DNA of 64,000 bases, taken from positions 95,177,741 through 95,241,740 of the forward strand of contig CM041465.1 in assembly GCA_023213395.1 (NCBI GenBank), written 5' to 3'. Made by a program: the position numbers and the translations under genes. The DNA is from Cycas panzhihuaensis (lineage: Eukaryota > Cycadophyta). This document shows, piece after piece, positions 36,948-48,470 of this stretch (position 1 is its first letter; each line of letters begins with the position of its first letter). Below the pieces are notes generated by a model. That model searched no databases, was not told where the DNA came from, and worked only from the letters and a program-made list of their open reading frames with translations.

Positions 36948-38939
36948 ACAAGGGGATCTATTCACTCCATTCCACTTGCATGGAGCCATTTTGCCTCTCC
37001 TTCACCTTCAATGTGAAGTATTGAGAGTGCATTCATTATTTCTAACATCTTGAGAGATTAAAATTATAGTATTTTGTATGTTACTACTTTCTCTATGTGT
37101 GAAGAAATTCATAGGTGAATAATATAGTTTTTTGAAGCCGTTCAACTACTGGAACAGTCCCAGAAGCATTAAAGGCATAAAATTTTATAAAAACTTTGAC
37201 CATATCAAAATGTGATGAAATTTGACATGCAAGGTCATCTCAACTAGAGGATTATTTTTTTCTTCTAGAGAAACTTCAGATTCAGCCTGCGATAATGAGT
37301 TTTGACTGTGATAAAATGGTAAAATTTATGGATAAGTGATTTAAAGTACTTTTCCCAATGAAATCCTTTAATTATAAGCTGAAAATCTAAAAGTTTTATT
37401 AAGGGATTTGGTATATTTATGTCTTAGTATCAGTTTAAGATAAATCTCATTGAATTTCATCCACTGGTTAGTGAGATCTACGCAGTTTTCTCACAGTTGC
37501 TGATTTTGCCTACTCAACCCCACAAAGGTCATTGTAAGGGCATTTCAGGCAATTTTTCGGTAAATTTTATAGATGGTACAGAAGGGAAAGTTAATGTACG
37601 TGTCAAAACACAACTTTTTATATATTGAAGTTCAGATTTTGAGACAATTGATCTGGTATGATTTTATTTTGGTGCTTTTTTCGGGCAGAAAATGTTTTAT
37701 GCCTTTTCTGAAATATGAATTTATAAATCTATTAGAAACGACATTTTGAACACTTTTTCCTTCTGTCATAAATTCATATTTCATCATTTAGGCCTTCATA
37801 TTTGTAATTTTTAAAAAATTTATCCATTTATCATTATTTGTAAATTTTGTGAAAAAATCACAAAATAGGGCAAAGTAGCATGCATATTGATTTTAAAAAA
37901 TCATCATTTTAGCAGTAAGTTGATCCACTTTTTAGCCCATTATGACTTTTGTGTCAAAACTTCTAAAATCATATTTAGAAACATTGTACTAAAGCAAGGG
38001 AAACCTTGGATCGGAAGCAACATCTGGTTCCCCTATTAAATCTAGCATGCTTTTTCTATTTGCACACATTGCATAAAGCATCATAAAATTAGCAACAACA
38101 ATAAAGCATCACAAAAGCAGCAGCAACAACAAAGCATCACAAAATCAATACTAATAACAAAGTAAGCATGAAAAGTAAGCAAGAACATTTGGCAACTTTC
38201 TCTTTCAGTTTTCAGTAATACATAAACATCTTACACTATTCCTAAAAGGAATCTCATCCGTACGATCTATACCACCAGCTCTTGACTTGTGTGCACACTT
38301 GGCTTGGTTGAAATAGACCAAGGTTGGCCAAAGTCTAGGTCCTAAGGGAGGTGTGAGTTTCATATTGGGTCTGGTCTTAACCAGAATAGTGGTGGAGGGA
38401 CAGGTTAGCCATACCTATGGCCTCCAATCAGGGATAATCCTGATAACTACCCAGAAAAACTAAAAACCTTAATACAAGATTAAAATTAACCTGATCCAAT
38501 ATTCATCATAGCCATGGGATATGCAGTACCGTTTGACTCTTCGGAGGAGGTATATAGTTACTCATTGGTGAACTGGGTGAGGATTGGGAGTACTTGGGTT
38601 CCACTATGACTTGGATTTTATCACCAAGCATAGACGTGGGTATCGCAGGTGAAGGTCCTAATCGTATATTAGAAGCCTTAGGCATCGAAACCTCACCTAC
38701 ATTTAGACATAAGCGGGAGGTTAGTGATATGACACATTACCACTCTTTACCAGCTCTATATTAGACCTCATTCTTACATTATTACTTATATTTATTTTTT
38801 TATAATTGTTAAAAATACTTAATCATTGCTTACTTCTCATCATAATAATCATTTCTACATCCCTGCTGCGCCAGGTGTATTAGCCACATGTGTCAGTGGC
38901 ACATACTTCTATCATCTCTTCTACTTCTTCATCATCATC
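36948..38939 (+). other. Copia D leader (about 2 kb)
   Basis: Untranslated region, the inverse of 27341-29321 in C. It contains the 28-base array at 38075-38158. There is no conserved ORF. Confidence 0.85.
38075..38158 (+). repeat. 3 x 28-bp tandem repeat in copia D leader
   Basis: Three units of exactly 28 bases, each starting AAAGCATCA (38075, 38103, 38131), rich in AAC triplets at the right. Same copy number as in C. Confidence 0.92.
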
Positions 38940-39990
38940 ATGTCATCTCAATTCAAGCAGAATGTTAACTGCATATTGAACGACAAAGAAAATTGGGATA
39001 TATGGTACACTGGAATTAAAAATGCTGTAAAGTATGAAGGCCTTTGGAAAGCCCACTTGTAGCCTACACCCAGCATACCGGCAACAGCTACAACAGTTAC
39101 CTCCAATGGATCTGCCCCAACAACTCCTATAGATACTGCAGCCAAACTACAATGGGAGATAGATGATGAAAAGATTCGTGCAGGAATTTGTTGGTCATTG
39201 ATCACTCGTTGCACAACTTGATAAATGAAGAGGAATATAATACATCCTAGAAGGTCCTAGAAGTTCTTAGAAAGAACTTTGATACAAAGTTAGATTTAGA
39301 ATTTGTTCATTTTATTTTAAAAATAAACAAATTAAAAATGCAAAAGGGATGAGCTCATGAGATAATAAATCTCCTTCGACCAATCAAACAGGCAATTTAC
39401 AAAGACTTTAAGACCCAATGCATCACTTGGGCATTTTTGATCCAGTCATATTTACATGTCCCTGATTATAAAAACTTGCTTGGAAGTCTTCAATCTAGTG
39501 GAACATTGAAGACACTTAACTTCGAAGCACTTGCTGAGAAGTTCATAGAATTTGACAAGACCTTTGATATAAACTTTGTAGCCTTTAACTCTTTCGCAGA
39601 TGCATCCCTTGAGGTAGAAGAAGAAATTTGCTACACAAAAAATCAAGGCCCCTCTCGTGGTAGAGGAAATAATCAAGCAAGAGGAAGAGGAAGAAATATG
39701 GGAAATCGTCCACAAGGTCAATCACAACCTTGACAGTTTCAAGGCCAAGGGCCACCTCAACAAAGAGTAAAACAGTCAGGCCAAACCAATACTTCTTCAG
39801 GGATTGGTAATTAAACTATTATGTATGATTGGTGTAACCATAAAGGACACTTAGCAAAAGATTGCAGAACTACCACTTATAAGTTGGCCAAGTTCCAACC
39901 AAAACATAGAGCTCATAATGTTGAAGGAACTTGTGAAGAATCCTTTAGTCGTGGAGGTTTTATACAAGCACACATTCAAAGAATTGAGGG
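38940..39990 (+). pseudogene. Copia D Gag
   Basis: The ATG at 38940-38942 starts MSSQFKQNVNCILNDKENWD and then KYEGLWKAHL, followed by a stop. Later blocks are the helical core (LINEEEYN...KVLEVLRKNFDTK) and the open 39437-39733 (HVPDYKNLLGSLQSSGTLKT, then an RGRGNNQARGRGRNMG tail). The zinc knuckle at 39821-39865 reads YDWCNHKGHLAKDC: the first Cys of C-x2-C-x4-H-x4-C is Tyr, the opposite loss from copia C. Gag forms the particle and binds element RNA. Same start and length as in C support the start chosen. Confidence 0.9.
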
Positions 39991-41520
39991 ATCTTTAGTA
40001 TCAAATGCCATTGACCAACCAAAGAGATACTTTGAAGCTTGGTGTAGATATATCACTTGTGAATTCCCTTCATCAATGCCAATCCTTATTGGAATTGCCA
40101 ATAGTGTGGCTTCAATCTATGGACAGTGGATCATGGATATAGGAGCAACTCAATATATGACATGCAATCATATTCTATATTAAACATTTGACTCAAATAT
40201 TCATGGAGTTGTTCAGATGGCTGATAAATCACAATAACCTGTTGAAGGAATTGGCAACATTTGCCTAAAACTCCTAGGCTTAGAAGATTTTACATTACTT
40301 GATGTCTTATATATACCCAATCTGAAACAAAACCTACTCTCTTTATCTACACTTGTTTCTCGTGGATTTGATCTGAGTGTAATTACAAATGACCAAACTC
40401 TCAAGGTTATTTACCCTCCAACTAATTGGGTAGTGTTGACTAGACATCTCTCTGACAAACTCTTTCGGCTGAATAACTCTCCATCTTCTAAAGCCTATTG
40501 TGCCCAAAGCCCTTGTGCCAATGAAGAATTTACATTTAATTCCATCTTGACCCATCCAACATTGTCACTAGAAGCTCTTTAGCATGCTCGCATGGGCCAT
40601 GTTTACATTGATAGACTTAGAGATCTTTCTAACACTTTTCCAAACCTTCCAAAGTTTTCCTCTAATCCTTTTAAATGTGAAGCTTGCATCATTGCCAAAT
40701 CTCATCAACAACCCTTTCCCAAAATTTAGTGGAAATTGAGCCATCTATTACAATTGGTACACTCTGATTTGTGTGGGCCAATGGTCATTCCTTCACTGAA
40801 GGAAAAGCTATATTACATCTCTTTCATTGATGATTACACTAGAAAAGTATGGGTAGCTTTCCTACATAAGAAAGATGAAGCATTCTGTATATTCAAGGAA
40901 TTTAAAGCTCTCACTGAAAAAGAGTTAGGTTATTAACTTAAATGTCTTCGAACTGATAATGGTAGCGAATATACCTCACATGAGTTTGAAAGCTACCTTT
41001 GAGACAATGGCATCAAGCATTAAAACAATAGTAGTAGGTACCCCACAATAAAATGGAGTTACCAAGCATATGAATAGAACAATCATGAACATGGATCGTG
41101 CTATGTTAATATAAAAAAATGTACCTACCTATCTATGGGCTGAAGCAATCTGGACAACTTTTTATTATATTAATGCTGTTAGCCCATCAAAAGAAGTACA
41201 ATCACCTAATGAAAAGTGGTCAGGACAAGCCCCCATTGTTCACTACTTTAAAATTTTTGGCTCTACATGCTATGCTCGCATTCTGAATGTAGATCAAAAT
41301 AAACTCCAGCGAAGAGCACTTAAAGGCATCTTTGTTGGATATCCTATAGATAAGAAAAGGTATAAGGTCTTCATACCTTCACAATAAAAAATCATCGTTA
41401 CCAGAGATGTCATTTTTACGGAGACAGAGGATCAGTTACTTAAACTAAACTCCATAGTACCCTCATGCCACTACAATAATATTATCAAGTATGATGTTCA
41501 GATTCTAAAATTTGGGAGGG
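39991..41520 (+). pseudogene. Copia D protease and integrase
   Basis: The protease keeps QWIMDIGATQYMTCN, with the catalytic Asp at 40136-40138 and the Gly intact, unlike copia C. DVLYIPNLKQNLLSLSTLVS follows. The pre-integrase zinc region reads HARMGHVYIDRL and CEACIIAKSHQ, with the zinc ligands kept. Integrase: VHSDLCGPMVIPSL and SFIDDYTRKVWVAFLHKKDE (open 40736-40936), LRTDNGSEYTS, then a frame shift and stops at about 41010-41060. The catalytic Glu of GVxE is Lys (GVTKHMNR). LWAEAIWTTFYYINAVSPSK and FGSTCYARI close the core. A mix of intact and lost catalytic residues shows independent decay from C. Confidence 0.9.
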
Positions 41521-41859
41521 GGACAAACATAAATTATTCCAAATGTTAGAAGCTGACAATAGAGCATTAGAGGATACAAGTTGTGACTCTGAACCGATGA
41601 GTGTACGTCCAAAACCATATTTTGAAGATATCAGAGTTGACAAAGGTAAAGCCATTATAGAAGAACCATCCTCTCCACCTTTATTTGAGAAAGGTAAAAC
41701 AGTGGCAGAAGGACCATCTTCCTTAAGTGCATCAACATCCTCAAAAAATAATCATTTTAATGAATAAGATGAGAACCAAGAAGTTAAGGAAATGAAGATT
41801 TCATTCCCAACTCGAGGATCTCGAGAAGCCTGCTAACTCAATAAGGATATATGACCAGA
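41521..41859 (+). pseudogene. Copia D linker between integrase and RT
   Basis: Open block 41543-41767 with VDKGKAIIEEPSSPPLFEKG and KTVAEGPSSLSASTSS. This is the same acidic, Ser/Pro-rich repeated spacer as in copia C (24539-24799). Confidence 0.65.
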
Positions 41860-43507
41860 TTAGGTGGGCAAAACTGACACTCGAAGTGCCCATAGAACAA
41901 GGATGAAGGAATCATTATATACTGAGCTTGAACCAGCAGAACTGTATCTTATTCTTAATGAAGAGCCCTTAATGTACCAAGAAGCTCTAAAGCATACATC
42001 TTGGAGAAATGCCATGAATGAAGAGTATCAATCTCTTATTAAGAATGGTACATGGGAGCTCATTGATCTACCACATGGAAGAAAGGTAGTTCAAAATAAA
42101 TGGGTGTAAAAAAAAAAATATAGATAAGATGACACCCTTGAAAAACACAAGGCGATGTTGGTAGCTAAAGGATTTATACAAAGGAAAGGCATCAACTATA
42201 CTAGAGTCTTTGCACCTACAACCAAGTGGCCTACAATTAGAACTCTTATGGCTTTGGTCGCTCAATAGGGTTGGAAAATCTACCAACTCAATATTAAGAC
42301 CATGTTTCTCAATGGAGATCTTGAAAAAGAAATTTATATGGCTCAACCAGAAGGATATGAGATCACAGGTCAAGAGCATAAGGTTTGCAGGCTCAGAAAG
42401 TCCTTGTATGGCCTTAAACAAGCCCTTCACACTTGGTTTGCCAAGTTGTATGAAAAGATGAGGTAACTTGGATATGAGATTTGTGACTATCAAGATATTG
42501 ATGCAACGTTGTTCGTTAAGTGCCATAAGGATAAAGTCACTTATCCAATAATCTTTGTGGATGACATGCTAGTAACGAGTAATAGTGAACAAGCAATAAG
42601 CTAACTGAAAATGGACCTTTGCAAAACGTTTGAATTATCTAACCTCAGTTTGATAAAATATTACTTGGGAATTGAAGTAACACAAAAGAATAGAAAAAAT
42701 TTTCTCTCCCAAGAAAAATACATCAACGATCTTCTAATCAAGTTTCAGTTAGAAGATGCTCAACTAGTGATGTTACCTGTGGACCATAACACCAAACTCT
42801 CAGCTGAAGGTGACGCTAGGGAGGCAGATGCAACACTCTATAGGAAACTTGCAGGTAGTCTCATCTACACTACTAATACAAGGCCAGATATTATACACTC
42901 TGTTAGCATTCATGCTCGTTACATGACAAATCCTTAGAAGAATCATTGGTAGGCAGCAGTGTGAGTGTTGAGATATCTTAAGACAACCAATAAATATGGT
43001 TTGCTATATGATCCTAATTCAGACTTCAAGCTTTCTACATACACAGACTCAGACTTTGCAGGAGACAAAGATATAAGAAAATCTACATCTAGGTATGTAA
43101 CGTTTCTTAGAACAACACCAATATCATGGAGATCCAGACAACAAAAGATAGTCACAAATTCAACCACTGAAGCTGAATACATTGTTGTTTCTGAGACTAG
43201 TAAAGAGGTGATATGGCTGAGAAAATTATTGGAAACATTGAATATCACCCAAATAAGTCCTATGAGTCTTCATGTGGATAATCAATCAATAATCTATATG
43301 GAAAAAAATTCTATATTCCATGATCGTACCAAACACATAAGTACAAAAGTCCAGAGGATTAGAAAACTTATTCATGATGGCACAATTTAATTGGATTACT
43401 GCCTCACAATAGATCAAGTGGCTGATATCTTTACCAAACTACTGGCAAATGTGAAGTTTGAACAGTTCCAAAGGTAAGTCGACCTTAGGGCCTCCATCTT
43501 CGATTGA
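41860..43507 (+). pseudogene. Copia D reverse transcriptase and RNase H
   Basis: RT starts with MNEEYQSLIKNGTWELIDLP (open 41864-42109), then MLVAKGFIQRKGINYTRVFA and LYGLKQALHTWFAKLYEKMR. The catalytic FVDD is at 42554-42565, both Asp kept. KYYLGIEVTQKNRKNFLSQE and GSLIYTTNTRPDI lie in 42611-42937. RNase H is almost fully open in 42965-43390: STYTDSDFAGDKDIRKSTS, TEAEYIVVSE and LHVDNQSIIYMEK give the expected acidic residues. Stops remain at 42930-42965 and at 43388-43390, and homology continues to the TGA 43505-43507. RNase H is one of the best-kept coding pieces of the nest. Confidence 0.92.
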
Positions 43508-43926
43508 TCAAAGAAGATGGCTCTATTCTTTTTATGAAAACCCCTTTTGGGCATATAAGAATAAGAGTAAGTCTCTGCTCTATCCTCTTTGTTAAAACCC
43601 CATGTGGGTACGGAAGGATAAGGGTTGTACTACTTTTAGAAAATTGGAACATGTGAAAACCCAAAAGGGCATAGGGGATGACTAAACAGTATATGGAGAC
43701 TTAGCAAATTAAGTTACACATTTAAGTTGCTTGGCTATTAGGCTGCATCAAAGAGCCATCTTAGCCATTTTGATTTATAAATGGGGCTGTAGATCTTAGA
43801 AAGTTCGTGAGTTTTTATTCCCCGTGAGAGTTTTCCCACAACAGTGTCATTTAGAATTTAATGTAATAATGAGGCTTAAATGAAGACCTCATAGAATAGA
43901 TTTTCTCAAAATGACCTTCTACCATT

Positions 43927-43936
43927 AAGGGGGGGA
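43927..43936 (+). promoter_or_regulatory. Polypurine tract of copia D
   Basis: AAGGGGGGGA one base before the 3' LTR. It primes the second DNA strand. Confidence 0.85.
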
Positions 43937-43937
43937 T

Positions 43938-44249
43938 TGAAAGAGGTTAATGTATCAAGGTCATTTATGTAGATTAATTATGTGATCTTAGGATATATTA
44001 TTAGCATTAGTCTCTTAATGAAATGTACTTTATATGCATTTACATGTAATTTTGAGTTCATGTCATTAGGTGGGAAAATCCTAACCCTAATGCTCACCCT
44101 CAACAATAAAAGGTGAAATCTCAAGGAGGGAGTCATTATTCATTCTCACCTTCAAGCTTGCTCTCATATATTGTTTCATCTTCTTTTTCATTCTCCATTG
44201 CCATTGTGTGCATGTGAGTGATTTATCTCCTAGATCCATCCTTCCTTCA
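43938..44249 (+). repeat. 3' LTR of copia D
   Basis: TGAAAGAGGTT to CCTTCCTTCA, 312 bases, followed at once by the TSD TGTGT. Confidence 0.95.
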
Positions 44250-44254
44250 TGTGT

Positions 44255-45794
44255 ATCCCATAGTAATGATAGATATTAGACTAGGTATATTTTAATCTTG
44301 ATTAAAGTTTTTAGTTTTCCCAGGTGGTTATTAGGATTATCCCTAATTGAAAGTCATGGTTATGGCTAACCTGTCCCTCTACCACTATTCTGGTTAATAC
44401 CAGACCTAGTATGAAACTCATACCTCCCTTAAGACCCAAACTTTGGACAATCATGGTCTATTTCAACTAAAGTAAGTGTGCATACAAGTCAAGAACTAGT
44501 AGTGCAAGTCATATGGATGAGATCCCTTTTAGGAAATAATGCAAGTTATTTCTAAATAACTTGAACTAAAAATTGAAATGTAAAGATTACAAATGTACTT
44601 GCTTACCTTCTATGCTTGCTTTGTTGTTGTTACTACTTTATATATTATTTTATACTATGTGTGAAAATAGAAAGAGCATGCCAGATTTAGTAGAGAAACT
44701 GGATGTTGCCTCTGATATAAGGTTTTTCTTGATTTAGTACAATGTTTCCAAATATATTTTAAAAAAATTTAATACAAAGGTCATAAAGGGCTAAAAAGTG
44801 GATCAACTTGCCACTAAAATACTAACTTTTCTAAATCTAGATGTATGTTATTTTACCCTATTTTGTGATTTTTTTTGTAAAATTTATAAATAATAATAAA
44901 TGGGTAATTTTTTTTTTAAATTACAAATATGGAGGCCTAAATGATGGAATTTGAATGTATGACAGAGGAAAAAAGTGTTTAGAATGATATTTTTGATAAG
45001 ATAATGAAGTCATATTTCTAAAAAGGCATAAATATTTTTTTAACCAAGAAAATCATAAAAGCATAATCTTTCTAGATTCACTATCTTAGAATCTAAACTT
45101 TAATATCTCAAAAGCTTTATCTTGACATGTACATCAACTTTTCCTTCTGCACCATCTCCAAAAATTGCCAAAAAATTATCAGAAATACACTCACAATATT
45201 TTTTATAGGGTTGAGTAGGCAAATTCAACATTCATCAAAAAACTGCAAAGATCTCATTAACCGATGGATGAAATCTGATGAGATTTATCTCAAAATACTC
45301 CAAAGACATAAATCCACTAGATCTCTAAAAAATAATTTCAGATTTTTAGCTCATATTTAAAATATTTCTTTAAGAAAAGTACCTTAAGTCACTCATCTAC
45401 AAATTTTGACCTTTTATTTTAGCTAAAACTAGCTATAGCAGGTTGAATATGAAGCTACTACAGAAGATAAAAATTATCCTCTTAGAAAGATAACCCTACA
45501 TGTTAAATTTTATTAGAATCTAAGATGGTCAAAATTTTCATAAAATTTTAGGCCTTCAATACTTCTAGGGCTATTTCGACAACCAAACAACTTAAAAAAT
45601 CTATCTTTTTCACCTATAAATTCTAAACATATAGAAAATATAATAGTAATAAAATAATATAATTTTAAGCTCTCTAATATAAAAGAAAATTCTCAAATAA
45701 GCTCTCAACCTTACATGAATTATAAGTGAGAGGCATTAATGGCTCCATATAAGCTTAGTGCAGAAATGTGGCTAATAATGGCTCTAATACTAGT
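44255..45794 (-). other. Copia B leader, LTR-proximal part
   Basis: Continues the copia B leader after copia D, starting ATCCCATAGTAATGATAGAT and aligning with A (48988 on) and C (27762 on). The reversed primer site GCTCTAATACTA is at 45781-45792, two changes from the initiator tRNA-Met site. Confidence 0.88.
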
Positions 45795-46078
45795 TGTTAG
45801 GTGAAGGATCTAGTTGCCACACTCCACTACATTAAAGCAATTATGCATAATAAGAGGAAAATAAAGAGAACAAGATTGAGAACAAAAATAAGAGGTGAGA
45901 ATTATGACTCTCCCTTTCACGTTTAGCCTTATATATCAAAGGATGTGCATTAGGGTTTTCAAAGGAGTTTCCTGCCTAATGACATAATCTTGAAATTATA
46001 TTTAACTATATGACTTAACTAACCTAAAGTCACCTTTATATAATTAATCTAATGACCTTAATATATTAACATCCATCA
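45795..46078 (-). repeat. 5' LTR of copia B
   Basis: 284 bases, TGTTAGGTG to CATCCATCA. It lacks a short stretch near 45996 that the A LTRs have. A TATA-like ATATATAAGGC is readable on the minus strand near 45928-45942. Right TSD CAAAG follows. Confidence 0.9.
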
Positions 46079-48470
46079 CAAAGATGCCTTTAAGTATCCT
46101 AGGCTAGAGTTTATTTCTATCTCCATCCAGTATATGGGCATAACATGCTAAGCCAAATATTTTACAGTGGTAGGTAGTGGGCACCTATCCGGTCCACTTT
46201 TCACTAAGAGAAGTTCCTCCTTTAGATGAATTGATAACATTCATATAATAAATAACTGTCTAAATTACTTCCGCCCATAGGTAAGCATGTACATTTTTAT
46301 AAACTAGCATAGCTCAAGCTATATTTATAATAGACTTATTTATGCGCTTGGCAAGTCTATTCTATTGGGGGGTGCTTGCTATTATAGTGTGATGCTTGAT
46401 GCTATTGTCTCGTTAGATAGGTTTCAAACTTAGTAGAGGTATATTCTCTACTATTATGTGTTTGGAGACAATTAATTTGATAACCTGACTCCTTATCAAT
46501 ATGAGCTTTAAAAGCTTTAAAGATAATAAATACCTCATCTTTCCTAGTCAGAAAAGCCACCCATACTTTCCTAGTAAAATTATCAATGAAGGATATATAA
46601 TATAATTTTATTTCAATGATGGATTAGGCATTGGTCTGCATAGATCAGAGTGTACCAATTAAAGAGGATAACTCGATTTCTACTAACTATCAACAAAGGG
46701 TTGTCTATAAGATTTAACTATGATATATGCTTCACATTTAAAGGGCTTGGAGGAGAACTTAGGTAGACCTAGAAGGGTATTACAAAGATCTGTAAGTCAA
46801 TTAATATAAGCATGGCCCATATGAGCATGCCAAAGAGTTGCTAGGGACAACTTAGGGTGTGTCAAAGTGGTATTAAAAGAAAAATCTTTATCACCACAAG
46901 GGATTTGAGCATAATTGGCTTTAGAAAATGGGGAGTTATTCAACCTAAATGATTTACTAGTAAGCTTTCCAGTCAAGATCACTTAATTTATTGGAGGGTG
47001 AATGACTTAGAGATTTTGGTCATTTGCAGTAACGCTAAGATTGAATCCACGAGAGACAAGGGTGGATAAGGAGAGTAAGTTTTATTTCAGATTAGGAATA
47101 TACAAGACATCAAGTAATGTAAATTCTCTCAAGCTTGGGAGTTTCAAGCGTATGTTTCCAATACCTTCGACTAGTTGTTGGGATTTGTCAGCCACGTAAA
47201 TGATACCATATATACTAGAATCAAAAGTTTGATATAGATTTTGATTGTAGGTCATATGTTGTGTCGCTCTTATATCCATGATCTATAAGGAGGTGTTTAA
47301 AGTTATGCTATTGGCAACTCTAAGAGGGGTTTGTATTGGTGATTCAAGATCATAAGTGACATAGCCATAATGAGCTTTAAAATACCTCTTAGTTTGATTA
47401 ATGGTTCTTCCCTTAAGTCTTTGAATGTGTGTTTGAGCAAAACTTGTGCCCCCAAACTATTCTTCACATGTTTCATCAATATTGTGAGCCTTATATTACT
47501 GTTGAAACTTAAGCAACTTATATGCATGTATATCATAATCTTTTATAAGGTGTCCTTTCCTATTGCGCCTTTTGCACATGATAATCCAATTTCTAATTTC
47601 TAAAATATTGGTTTGGCCTAACTATCTTACAATAAAATGTGGCGCTTAGTCTTAAAACTATCTAGGATACTATTGTTGAGGGTTATGTTGCTCTTATGGT
47701 TAATTTCTTGTGCCTTGACCTCTATCCCTTGCTTGGTTATTTCCTCTACTATGAGAGGGACCCTGATTCTTTGAGAAGTATACTTCTTATTCCATGTCAA
47801 AAGTTACATATGAAAGAGGATATAAAGTTATAAAATTAGTATCAAAGGTCTTATCAAATTTTATAAACTTCTCTGCAATAGCTTTAAAGTTAAGTATCTT
47901 GAACGTTCCACTTGATTAAAGACTCCCAAATAAGTTCTTATAATCAAGTACATATAGATAGGACTATATAAGGAATGCCTATGTAATATATTAGGTCTTA
48001 AAATCTTTCTCTATTGCTTGTCTAATTGGTCAAAGGAGGTTGATTATTTCATGTCCACATCCCTTCCGCATCTTCATCTTGTTCATCTTTAAGACTAGAT
48101 GAGTAAATTCAAGGTCAAACTTTACATTGAAATTATTTTTAATTACCTCAAGGATTTTCTAGGCTATCTCGTATTGTTCTTTATCACTTAGATTGTGCAA
48201 GGAGTGATCAGTCATCAATAGAATACCTACATGAATTATCCTATCATCGATCTGCCATTATAGTTTAGATATGGGATCTGTTGGAGCTATAGGTGGTGTT
48301 CCTCCAGAGGTAGGTACCATTGTTGTTACAGGAATGACAAGTGTAAGCTATATATAGGCTCTCCAAAGGCTTTTATACTTAACAACATTCTTAACTCTTG
48401 TATACTATAGATCCCAATTATCTTTCCCTTTTAAGATATGGTTAAAATTATGCTTAAATTGAGAAGATAT
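46079..48470 (-). pseudogene. Copia A Gag, protease and integrase part
   Basis: N-terminal half of the copia A polyprotein, continuing on the minus strand at 6783. The start codon position of B, C and D is ATA here (48468-48470), so the start is lost. Gag follows to about 47550. The protease reads MDIRATQHMTYN in 47082-47279, where the Gly of D-x-G-A is Arg. DVLYIPNLK ends that block. Pre-integrase: LTGKLTSKSFRLNNSPFSKA and LWHAHMGHAYIN (46797-46982). The integrase core to 46079 is heavily broken. Copia B cut the gene at AAGATGCC, within the integrase C-terminal part (GIFVGYP region). Confidence 0.87.

Larger units (their letters stand above)
36621..44249 (+). mobile_element. Copia D, inserted in copia B leader
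   Basis: 7,629-base Ty1/copia with perfect TSD TGTGT (36616-36620 and 44250-44254) and two 312-base LTRs differing at about 23 positions by hand count (about 7%). Order: 5' LTR, primer site, leader, gag-protease-integrase-RT-RNase H (38940-43507), PPT, 3' LTR. It is the best-bounded copy of the family in the window and near-identical in layout to copia C. Confidence 0.95.
6784..46078 (-). mobile_element. Copia B, inserted in copia A
   Basis: Minus-strand Ty1/copia in the pol gene of A. The uninterrupted copy in C reads GGTATCCAACAAAGATGCC across the matching site. Here the A sequence stops at TAAAA (6779-6783) and resumes at CAAAG (46079-46083), so the duplication was probably CAAAG with two transitions. 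B is itself interrupted by the Tat element (12058-36588) and copia D (36621-44249); without them it is about 7.1 kb. It belongs to the same LTR subfamily as A. It has lost about 480 bases of pol near 9290 and about 80 bases of its 3' LTR. Confidence 0.9.
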
